Below are positions 31,833 through 39,680 of a stretch of 48,533 nt of DNA, one piece after another (the first letter of the stretch is position 1; each line of letters opens with the position of its first letter). The position numbers were made by a program, and so were the translations under genes. Source of the stretch: Welwitschia mirabilis (lineage: Eukaryota; Gnetophyta; Gnetopsida; Welwitschiales); assembly GCA_051453625.1 (NCBI GenBank), contig JBOZIK010000001.1, positions 63,246,267 through 63,294,799 of the forward strand, written 5' to 3'. The notes under the pieces are model-generated. The model saw nothing but the letters and a program-made list of their open reading frames with translations. It had not been told where the DNA came from and did not search any database.

Positions 31833-32109
31833 NNNNNNNNNNNNNNNNNNNNNNNNNNNNNNNNNNNNNNNNNNNNNNNNNNNNNNNNNNNNNNNNNNNN
31901 NNNNNNNNNNNNNNNNNNNNNNNNNNNNNNNNNNNNNNNNNNNNNNNNNNNNNNNNNNNNNNNNNNNNNNNNNNNNNNNNNNNNNNNNNNNNNNNNNNNN
32001 NNNNNNNNNNNNNNNNNNNNNNNNNNNNNNNNNNNNNNNNNNNNNNNNNNNNNNNNNNNNNNNNNNNNNNNNNNNNNNNNNNNNNNNNNNNNNNNNNNNN
32101 NNNNNNNNN
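31833..32109. other. Assembly gap, 277 N
   Basis: It lies between the two tandem copies of the 3' block, so the duplication junction cannot be read. Confidence 0.95.
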
Positions 32110-32431
32110 CATAATTGATATTTTGCCATAAAATAACCAAGTATATTGATTGTAAATATTGGAATATCTTAAGATTAGCTGAATCCAATCTTTATCATAT
32201 AAAAACCCAAAGTGAAGAATTACTTAATCATGGTAAGACCTATGGAAGTTAAATAAAAATAAAGTTAAAGATGATCAAGTAGTTTCATAACTTAAACCCA
32301 AAAATAAAGATAAGAAAGAATATAGTAGATGGCCAAGGGAAGATATTCCTTTTTATAAAGATGATCTTCCAAGTTAATTGCTTCTATCATGTTCAAGGTA
32401 TAACAATAATCATCTAAAGATGTATAGCGCT
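32110..32431 (-). other. 3' UTR and C-terminal tail of the Athila-like element
   Basis: Directly downstream of the 341-codon frame, the minus strand continues with LKRYTSLDD-CYTLNMIEA and NLEDHLYKKEYLPLAIYYIL across one stop, which matches the tail found at 13435-13500 in the other gypsy element. It then becomes AT-rich without coding text. Confidence 0.6.
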
Positions 32432-33457
32432 TTAACCTTTTGCATTTACTCTTTGGATTTCTTGAGTTTGAAGATCAGAGATCTCAATAGAGCCATTAGA
32501 ATGTACCCTTTCCACACGATAGGGACTAAGCCATTTGGAAGTCAAATGGTTATGTAGAGGATGTACTTGAGTAGTATTCAAAAGCACAAATTGACTTGTG
32601 TCCATAAGTTTAGCAATCTTGTCCTTGACTATTGGCTTAATGGTAGGATTAAGTAAGGCTTTTTCTTGGGAAGGATGAATTTGAAAACTAGTGATCAATG
32701 GCTTATTAGGAGTGTTATTTAAGAACATGTATTTCAAGCCATTGGATAAGTCTTTAAGTTGAAGATCATTTTCATCCTTCATAGTTTTTGAACACCCATC
32801 TTGATGTAAAATATTTTCAATGGATCTTACATGTTGCATATCATGCTCAAGTATGGATTCAAAGTTCTCATGCATATCATTATTGGAAAAGTGGTTTAAA
32901 ATATTTGGATTGAGTTTGTAAGGACTAAAGGATTTAAAAGATTTAAAACTAATAGAATATTCTTCCTCATTCTCAAACAAGGTAGAGTTATGTAAAGAAA
33001 GGGGTCTTGCTTTGAAAGGATAAAGTTGAACTAACATGGATGGTTTAACTTTTTCTTCTATGTCTAATTCATCTTCCATGTCTTCCTCAGCAGCATCGAA
33101 TAGTCTGATACTAAATTTTTTATTGCCTATGTAACATTCCATTATTCCTGTGCGAGTATCAATGACACAATGGGCTGTTGCACAAAAGGCACTTCCTAAA
33201 AGTAGAGGGTATCCACCATTATGTTTAACCTCTATAACAACCACATCTATAGGGTAGAAAGCTTCCTTGATTTGAATTAGTAAGTCTTTGATTATTCCTT
33301 TAGGTTTCTTAATTAATGCATCCACCAATTCCAACAGTATTTTAGTAGGTTTAATTCTTTCTTTTAATCTAAGATTTTTACAAATGTGCAAAGATATAAT
33401 ATTGACACTTGCTCCTATATCTATTAGATCTTTTTTGATTTTATTATTTCCTTTCAA
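32432..33457 (-). CDS. Protease-integrase-tail polyprotein of a deletion-derivative gypsy (341-codon open frame)
   Basis: The only long open frame in the window. Residues 10-17 hold the retropepsin site D-L-I-D-I-G-A-S (Asp13 catalytic); 55-77 (GIIKDLLIQIKEAFYPIDVV) and 85-91 (LLLGSAF) follow the Athila protease pattern, ending about 122. Residues 123-235 are an acidic, Ser/Asn-rich spacer. Residues 238-256 (SNGLKYMFLNNTPNKPLI) are the normal lead into RT, but no RT follows: from 307 it reads SKWLSPYRVERVHSNGSIEI, the C-terminal end of integrase. RT, RNase H and the integrase core are deleted with the frame kept open. The start Met is not the real start: the frame continues upstream through one TGA (33479-33481) into gag-protease text. 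Probably not expressed; its openness suggests later loss of constraint than in its neighbours. Confidence 0.8.
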   Translation of the reverse strand: MKGNNKIKKDLIDIGASVNIISLHICKNLRLKERIKPTKILLELVDALIKKPKGIIKDLLIQIKEAFYPIDVVVIEVKHNGGYPLLLGSAFCATAHCVIDTRTGIMECYIGNKKFSIRLFDAAEEDMEDELDIEEKVKPSMLVQLYPFKARPLSLHNSTLFENEEEYSISFKSFKSFSPYKLNPNILNHFSNNDMHENFESILEHDMQHVRSIENILHQDGCSKTMKDENDLQLKDLSNGLKYMFLNNTPNKPLITSFQIHPSQEKALLNPTIKPIVKDKIAKLMDTSQFVLLNTTQVHPLHNHLTSKWLSPYRVERVHSNGSIEISDLQTQEIQRVNAKG

Positions 33458-33640
33458 AATAACACCAATAGTGGCTACTCAAAGATCTTTAAATTTAGGA
33501 CATTTTTGGGAAACTAAGTTGGAAAGAGATTGTGCAATAAATACTTTACTTGGAATTATCCTATTTCGTTTTCTTTTTACTAAGTCCTTCCAAATTTTGT
33601 TGTACTTGGGATTGTCCTGAAGAATATTCCAAAAGGTAAG
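33458..33640 (-). pseudogene. gag-protease junction, one stop and one frameshift
   Basis: The minus strand reads WNILQDNPKYNKIWKDLVKR followed by KRNRIIPSKVF, SLSNLVSQKCPKFKDL, a TGA at 33479-33481, then VATIGVIL leading into the 341-codon frame. The gag frame (33978-33580) runs into this region in another frame, so a frameshift near 33630 and a single nonsense codon are the only breaks between gag C-terminus and protease. Confidence 0.75.
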
Positions 33641-33978
33641 TTAATAGTCATATCATTTATAACTGCTTTCAAACATTCATCATAAGTTGGATTATTATGT
33701 AATCTCTCTAGCCATGGGGTAGTCTTCTCCTTAGAATATTGGTTGTTGTTGTTGGACTTAGGAAAGTTTGGTTGATCAAGAATTTCAATATCATCTTCTT
33801 TAGATTTTTCTTTATGAATAGAAGTTGAAAGTTTCTCATGAGGAGTAGTGTTATGTCCACTTCTAGTTACTACTTTCCAATCTTTTGTTACCTCATTTGG
33901 GTTTGGAATAGTTTGAGTGACAAGTGATCCTTGAGGTCTTTGATTTCTTGACATGTTTTGATGAAGGAGGCCAATCAA
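33580..33978 (-). pseudogene. Athila-like gag C-terminal region (open fragment, 132 codons)
   Basis: Begins with LLHQNMSRNQRPQGSLVTQT and continues with DWKVVTRSGHNTTPHEK, an acidic KSKEDDIEIL stretch and PWLERLHNNPTYDECLKAVI. The V-TRSG motif is the typical plant gypsy linker between gag and protease (AITTRSGK-type). The last about 17 residues are out of frame with the following protease. It works as the polyprotein spacer and has no enzymatic motif. Confidence 0.8.
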
Positions 33979-34079
33979 ATTTTTTAAGTTTTTATTATAA
34001 TTTTTTAAGATCTCATTGGTGGTCTCTTATGTATTTTTGAGTTCCTCCATCATTTCTCTAGAAGGATTATTTTTATTGT

Positions 34080-34440
34080 AATTGGAAAAATTGGGCTGCG
34101 AGTTATGATTTTTAAATTTGTTGTCAAATAAAGATTGAAAATATGTTAAAAGTTCATTATTTCTTGATGGATATTATTGGTAGCCTCCAAAGTTGTTTGG
34201 CCATTGATTGAATGCATAAACGTCATTGAATATGGCCTTTCTACAAGTTGGTAAAGCTAGGCATTCCTTGGTAGAGTGATAGGTTTTATCACATATTTCA
34301 TAAAGGATAAGTTTATTTAGAAATTTTGCATTAGTTAAAGCTTTTGTATAACTCTCCAATGTGCTAGTAAGATCACTAAGTAGGCTGTTAACCTTTGGTT
34401 GTTCTTTATCATGTTGCGCTATTTTTGAATCTCTAAGCAT
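34080..34440 (-). pseudogene. Athila-like gag nucleocapsid region (open fragment, 88 codons)
   Basis: Residues 49-65 (CDKTYHSTKECLALP, starting about 34296) form a zinc-knuckle-like motif in which the second Cys is Tyr, comparable to CEICG--DHST--CPT in Athila gag. The following AIFNDVYAFNQWPNNFGGYQ corresponds to the N/Y/G-rich stretch after the knuckle, and the region continues in broken form to about 34080 (GLLHQNMS spacer upstream of the next fragment). The start Met is internal to gag. Confidence 0.75.
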
Positions 34441-34893
34441 TTCACCTACAATTCTAGTGTCTTTACATGTATTTTTTGGTCAATTTTGACTTCTTTTCAC
34501 AAGGTCTTCTAATAAGTTCCAATCATTTTATAAGGTCAAATTAAGTAAATTTCAACCACACGAAAAATATATCATTTATCTAGTTTTACTATTCAATCCA
34601 CTATAGAAATGATTAATAAGTTCATGTTTTTCAAATTCATTTACTGGGTTGAATGACATAGCAATCAAGAATCTTTTATATGTTGAGGAATAGTCTTCAT
34701 AAGGGTATTGTTGAAAATTTATTACTTCTTTTCTTTTTGTCCTCATGACTATCTCATTCATAAACCATTTGATAAAGATTTCTTATACATGATTCCATGA
34801 CTTAAGACTTCTATGTGGAATGGTTTTAAGCCAATTCTTTGCTTTTCCTTTTAAGGTAACTAGAAAGACTATCATGTAGGTCCTATTTGAAAT
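34441..34893 (-). pseudogene. Athila-like gag capsid region, broken
   Basis: The open piece 34761-34576 has INFQQYPYEDYSSTYKRFLI and HELINHFYSGLNSKTR, matching the plant gypsy capsid pattern F-Q-PGESLYEAWERFK-LL and L-I--FYNGLN--TR. The flanking parts, 34800-34893 and 34441-34575, contain AKNWLKTIP-like and F-K-RG-IK-like text with stops. It is capsid protein remnant from the same gag. Confidence 0.78.
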
Positions 34894-35202
34894 TTAATTT
34901 TTCCCATTTCCTAAGGTAAGGATGAGTTGTTCAATATCAGCTATGTGTTGGAATGGGTCTTCATTAGGTTCTCCAGAAAAGATATGATAAGCATTTAAGT
35001 TTTTTAACTCTACATTGTCTCCAGGGGATAGGTCAAATGGGTTTTGAACTTTCCTCTTTTTATTGGCTAACATATCCTTTAAAATGATATTTGAATTAGA
35101 ATATTTGTGAGATGCCATAGAGGTAATAATATTAAGATGATAAGGCAAAAGAGAAGAGGTAGGATTTTTAGTAGAACTTGGTTGATTTTTAGAAACTTTC
35201 AA
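34894..35202 (-). pseudogene. Athila-like gag N-terminal region (open fragment, 102 codons)
   Basis: Starts at the first ATG after the leader (35202), about 650 bp downstream of the PBS, which is a reasonable gag start. Residues 48-102 (KRKVQNPFDLSPGDNVELKN then FSGEPNEDPFQHIADIEQLI) match the capsid entry pattern F-LK------F-G-P-EDP--HI--FL. The Ser/Asn-rich N-terminus is variable in this family. The frame ends just before the next conserved capsid block. Confidence 0.78.
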
Positions 35203-35857
35203 CAGTATGCAAATAAGAAATAATAAATGCAGAATAATTATCTTACTTAATTAAAGAATTAAATTTTTCTTTCTCACCTCGAGTTCTTAAATTAAATTCC
35301 ATTAAATCTTCTTTGATTTCTTCATCAAGAAAATTTTTTTCATGAGTGTATTTGTCTTTGCTGTTATTTACCATTCCCTGTAAGATAAATTTATGTTAAA
35401 AAAACTTATTTACATTTAACTAGAATCAATCTTCAAGATTACTCAAAGGTGCAAGGAGTAGGATCTACCAAATAAATGTGGCAATCACTCAAATCATACA
35501 AAGCACAAAGTGTAGGCCAAGTTTGTTGCAAATAAAATTTAATGTGGTAATCCCTAAGATTACATGAAATACAAGGGGTAGACCTAATAGATTGCTGAAT
35601 TGAAATATGAATTCTTAAAATTGCACTTGAAAGTAATGAAAAGAAAATTCTAAGAAATAAAAATTAAAATTTACAAGAAAGGAAATTAGAGTATACTCCA
35701 AATGGATAATCAAAAAATTACTTGTAGACCAAAAGGTAATCAAGCAATTGCAAGTAAATCTAAGAGGATAAAATAAAAAATTACTCAAATAAACAAATTG
35801 AAATGAATTTAAAATACTTACTTGAGTAATGACAATATTCCCTTTCTCTTGAAGTAT
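35203..35857 (-). other. Leader region of the Athila-like element
   Basis: Between PBS and gag. The plus strand shows loosely repeated phrases of about 60-110 bp (a CAATCACTCAAATCATACAA-like, TGGTAATCCCTAAGATTACA-like pattern at 35480-35580 and further AAGGTAATCAAGCAATTGCAAG text to 35760). No coding text is visible. Confidence 0.55.
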
Positions 35858-35875
35858 TCCTCAGCAATGGCACTA
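35858..35875 (-). promoter_or_regulatory. Athila-like primer-binding site (tRNA-Asp), decayed
   Basis: The minus strand reads TAGTGCCATTGCTGAGGA three bases inside the 5' LTR. The site known for plant Athila-type elements is TGGCGCCGTTGCCGGGGA. Thirteen of eighteen bases match, and all five differences are G-to-A or C-to-T transitions. Confidence 0.85.
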
Positions 35876-35878
35876 AAA

Positions 35879-36952
35879 TGTTGCAATGCGTATTTGCACT
35901 TCTAACTCCAATATTCTAAAGATTGAATTTAACTTATAACATCTGAAAAGATAAATGTCTAATTACACATAATACACATTTGTATAGTGGGATCAACCCA
36001 ACTGTCATACACTAAGAGAAGACTATCGAAAGAGAATATCAAAAATTGCTTTCATAAAGAGGAAAATAAATATTTTCGACTTTTAAGAAAATAAAATTAA
36101 ATAATGCAAATTAAATATGGAATGTAATGCAATGTAATGAAATGAAATGCAATTCTAATAAAATAAACTAATTAAAATTCCAATCTACTGTCACTTAGAT
36201 TGGTTCTTATAACCTATTTCAATTACAAATTCATGTTAGTTAAATTGCAATTAAGATAATCTACAAGGAAAAACAATAAAATAGTTGAAAATATTTCAAT
36301 TTAATCAATACTTTTATTAATAAAATTGAAGTACATCCACTTATGACAATAAATCCTCAATGAAATATTCACTGCCTAACACCAACGTGGTCCTTCTCAC
36401 GAGTATGATGAATCACCTGATCTCTAACAATCTCCAATTATCACAAGAATGCAGATAATAAAGGATTATTTTGAATAGGGTCTGAAAGGGTTTATTTCTA
36501 GGTTTAAGATATGTCACTAAAGGGTGTAAAATGAAGAGGTATAAGTTAAATACATCCTTTCATAATAATTTAATTAACTTTACACATTATTTTGAGTGTC
36601 ATCCCTCGTGTCATCCACATGACAAAGAGGATGACACTTTATTTGTCAACTAGTGCTTTACATGTGTCAAAAATGCTGACTGTCATCCTAGTCATCATTC
36701 CCATGACATAGAGGATGACTGAGTGTTGTCCTGTCTATCATCCCCATGATAGTGAGGATGACCAACATATCTTCATTACTTTGCTTTGGTTGATCATTAT
36801 CCAAAAATGACATCTTATTTAGAATATTATTACATATTTTGGCCTGTATGAAAGCTTTGTAGAATTTTCATAAATACCTTAAAAAACTTGTAAATAGTGC
36901 CTAAAAATGTACTTCACAAGCATATTAAATAGGTTAAGTTGGGATCACAACA
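35879..36952 (-). repeat. Athila-like 5' LTR (right)
   Basis: 1,074 bp; on the plus strand it runs from TGTTGCAATGCG to GGGATCACAACA, giving perfect TGTTG...CAACA termini as an inverted repeat. It is co-linear with 28405-29433. The U3 part (36593-36768) is packed with GTCATCC/GGATGAC motifs. The TATA box seen in the other LTR is mutated here. Confidence 0.9.
36593..36768. promoter_or_regulatory. Cluster of GTCATCC / GGATGAC inverted repeats in LTR U3
   Basis: GTCATCC occurs at 36598, 36610 and 36682 with looser forms near 36692 and 36737, and GGATGAC at about 36629, 36713 and 36755, several pairs separated by short loops around CATGACA. The left LTR has the same arrangement at 29140-29305. 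The cluster lies upstream of the TATA box position in the element's own direction, so it could be a promoter module or form hairpins. Its function is unknown. Confidence 0.6.
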
Positions 36953-36957
36953 CTATT
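36953..36957. repeat. Target-site duplication, right copy
   Basis: CTATT directly after the LTR end CACAACA, identical to 28400-28404. Confidence 0.88.
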
Positions 36958-37780
36958 CTTAGGTACTGCATTTCTTATCTTTAATGCATTAATTATTTTT
37001 ATCATGATTTAGAGATCAATTCAATAAGGGACAAATATATATTAGTAGAGGATATTATCTCAGTGCTAGGATGTGGTTCATCTATTAAGGGATTACTAGT
37101 TTAAGTGAATGTAATGTAATTTGATTAATATGGAATCAATTTTTCATGATATTTTATTTCTTCTCTTCTTTATATTCTATGTTAAAATTACATTAATTAC
37201 ATTAGAGTTGATTTTGAATTTGGTATAGGATGTAAGGATCAACTTTTCTACTTCATAATTCATTGTATTTCATTCACCATTACGTTGTTCTTTATTTATA
37301 ATTTCAAAGATAAGTAAAAAATAATTTCATATCTCTTTTTGAATGAAACAATTTTCTAAATATACTTTGAATTCCTCTATAGAGTATGACATTTGATTGA
37401 CTCCCTATACAAGTATGTGTTTATGTGAATTAGAGACTAATGTTATAGGTTATTAGTAAATAACATTAATTGATTAAAAAGGAACATACCTTCTTAATAA
37501 TCGTGAAGTATCAACTAACCATTTGAATAGTAACATCTTATACTACCCCTAAAGCTAACTTCAAAGAATTATTAACTAGTTATAATTAGAGCCTAGTACA
37601 TGTAAGATTGTTTAAGTCATGTTACTTGTAGATTCAATAAGGTACAAAGTTAATACCAGGTTCTAAATCTAATTATTTTAACTCTAATAGTGATTTTGAT
37701 ATTAGAATAGCTAGGATCTTTTCATTTTAAAGGGATTTGGTTTTAAATAATGGCATCTATTTGTTAGGCTAAAAAGGCTT
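36958..37780. other. Unassigned AT-rich sequence
   Basis: This is the DNA into which the Athila-like element inserted. It might be downstream pol of the gypsy remnant at 37780-39700, but I cannot read any domain. Confidence 0.4.
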
Positions 37781-38780
37781 TTCTCTGTACATTAGTTCTT
37801 GTCTTAAGTATGCATAAGTCCTTAAGTAATTTTACATAGGAAGGGATTTTTTTAATTATTTCTTAAAGAGAGATGTTAATCATGAACTCTTCAAAAATCT
37901 CAAAAGTCTCTTATTTTTTGTTTACTATTTGGTCTTTTCTAAATTGTTGGAAAAAATAATTTAGGGCTCTTTGTATAATGGGATTTGAGTTTCTTATTCT
38001 TTATTAAATTTTTGATCTTTACTAGGCTTGCTATATGTACTTCATCTTCATATGTTGGATTTTTCTCTAAGTTTTCGTTTGTATTTTTTAAAATTTTATT
38101 TGCACTTCTTAAATGTATGGATTTGACTTCTCTAATATATATGTCTTCTATCTCATAAAACATATTATAACTATTAGGACTAGATTCCAAAGATGTAAGA
38201 AGCTTATTCTTCTTATATTGATTGAGTGAAGAGAGGACGTGAGTGATGGTTTAACTCAACTATTAGATGTTTTTCTTAAGTTTTTATAGTGTAGAATATA
38301 TTTGTTGGTTAAAATACTATTGATTATTATTAATTTTCATTTGATATTTTATGAATCTCTTATATGCATATTTCAAAGGTTGTGATGAAGAGTGGTAATT
38401 ACTAGAAGATGAAGCTTAATGATTAGAAGAGAATAGGCATTAATTCCTAAGTTAATCCATAAAGGTCAACTTATGTCTTATTTTCATGAAACATTTGGAT
38501 GATTTGTCCATTCAAAGTTACAAGTGTTGTAGTAATAATTGTTTAATAAGTAGAACATTTAGTTTACTTCTTTACCGCATCTTGAAATAAAGGAATGGAG
38601 GAAGATCCTAGGGTTTTATAAGCATCTACATGACAAATTAAAAAACTAGTTTAAGGGATAATAGATTTATAAGGGGTTCTAAGAGATTCAACATTCTTAA
38701 AAGATTCATCTAGTTAGTTATTGAGCTTAATATTTTCACAAAACCTAAAGACACTAGTTTTCTTAATAGCATGGGTGTAA
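37781..38780 (-). pseudogene. Second gypsy: gag-protease linker remnant
   Basis: The open piece 38190-37939 (83 codons) contains REVKSIHLRSANKILKNTNE followed by NPTYEDEVHIASLVKIKNLI. This follows the gag-protease linker pattern EVKAI-LRSGK-L-- of plant Athila/Tat-type gypsy elements, though it differs clearly from the linker of the element at 28405-36952, so this is another family. The stretch 38200-38780 continues with broken gag C-terminal text (SEMIALDYTHAIKKTSVFR and NNLDESFKN-like bits). The protease itself is not recognisable below 37900. Confidence 0.6.
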
Positions 38781-39180
38781 TCTAGAGCAATCATTTCGCT
38801 TATTTTAATTTCTAAACTTTCAGAAATTATTTTCAAGAAATCCCAAGATTCATTAATTTTTAAGTCTAAGAAGATTTCTCTATACATCATCTCAATAACT
38901 TATTTATGATTTGAAGAAAGGCCTTCATACAAGAAAATAATAATTCTACATTTTTTAAAATCATCTTGGGGATATTTAGGAAGTAAATATTTGACTCTTT
39001 CTAAAGTTTGAAAAAAATGTTTCATTGTATTTCTATTGGATGTTCATTATTCCTATCATAAGGGCATTTGTCTTACTAAAAGAGAATCTCTCATGAATGC
39101 TTGGTTAATATTAGCTCAAGTGATGATAAAAATATGTTTAAGTATGCATAGCAATGATTTAGCTCTCTTCTTAATAGAAA
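38781..39180 (-). pseudogene. Second gypsy: gag capsid remnant, copy 1
   Basis: The minus strand gives FQTLERVKYLLPKYPQDDFK followed by KCRIIIFLYEGLSSNHK, VIEMMYREIFLDLKINESWD and FLKIISES. This matches the plant gypsy capsid pattern WERFK-LL--CPHHGF--W-IV-FFYEGL---R--VE-M-GG-FL-K---EA-DFL--LAE. Upstream text (IKKRAKSLLCILKH) fits the KDKAKSWL block. Several stops. About 490 bp away lies a second copy. Confidence 0.72.
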
Positions 39181-39289
39181 AATAAAAAGATTAATATAAG
39201 TGCATCTAATATGTTTGGATTATGAGAAAACATGAACACAATACATTCGAACATCTTAAGATGTAGCTATGATGCAATCTAAAGGTTTC

Positions 39290-39680
39290 ATTTGACTTCT
39301 CCTAATTCTTTTAACTTTTAGAAATTATTTCTAAGAAATTTTAAGATTCATTAATTTTGAAGTCTAAGACCTTTCTCTATAAGCAATCTTAATAATTTAT
39401 CAATGATTGAAAAAAAAAATCCTTCACAAAAGAAATTAATAACTTTGGGGATATGTAAGAAGTAAATATTTGAATCTTTATAAGATATGAAAAATGTTTC
39501 ATTATATTTCTATTAGATGTTCATGATTTATCTCATTAGGGAATTTGTCTTATAACTAGAAAAGAAATTTTTGATAAAATATCAATTAATATTAGTTCAA
39601 GTGGTAATGAAAATATGTTTAACTATGATATCTAGGATTTAGCTTTATTCTTAAAGAAAACTGAAAACTTCTTAAGATTT
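39290..39680 (-). pseudogene. Second gypsy: gag capsid remnant, copy 2 (tandem duplicate)
   Basis: Nucleotide co-linear with 38790-39175: AGAAATTATTT-AAGAAAT, AAGATTCATTAATTTT-AAGTC, GGGGATAT-TA-GAAGTAAATATTTGA, AAAAATGTTTCATT-TATTTCTATT, ATTTAGCT-T-TTCTTAA. Protein text includes FFKNKAKSWISWLNIFSLPL and ES-NFLEIISKS. Both copies are on the minus strand, so this is a tandem duplication of a gag segment. Confidence 0.72.

Larger units (their letters stand above)
28405..36952 (-). mobile_element. Athila-like non-autonomous Ty3/gypsy element with both LTRs and target duplication
   Basis: Minus-strand element of about 8.5 kb including gaps, flanked by CTATT on both sides. Order in its own direction: 5' LTR (35879-36952), PBS for tRNA-Asp (35858-35875), leader, gag fragments (35202-33580), protease plus integrase-tail open frame (33457-32432), a partial tandem duplication of this 3' part (about 31832-30897), unreadable sequence with gaps, and 3' LTR (28405 to about 29488). 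RT, RNase H and integrase core are absent between protease and integrase tail, so it would have needed a partner element. The gag, protease and PBS types point to the Athila group; the pol family matches the gypsy at 1042-13500. Confidence 0.88.

Noticed and set aside
33288-33620. 110-codon plus-strand frame
   Set aside because: Antisense shadow of the protease region, which has strong family matches on the minus strand.
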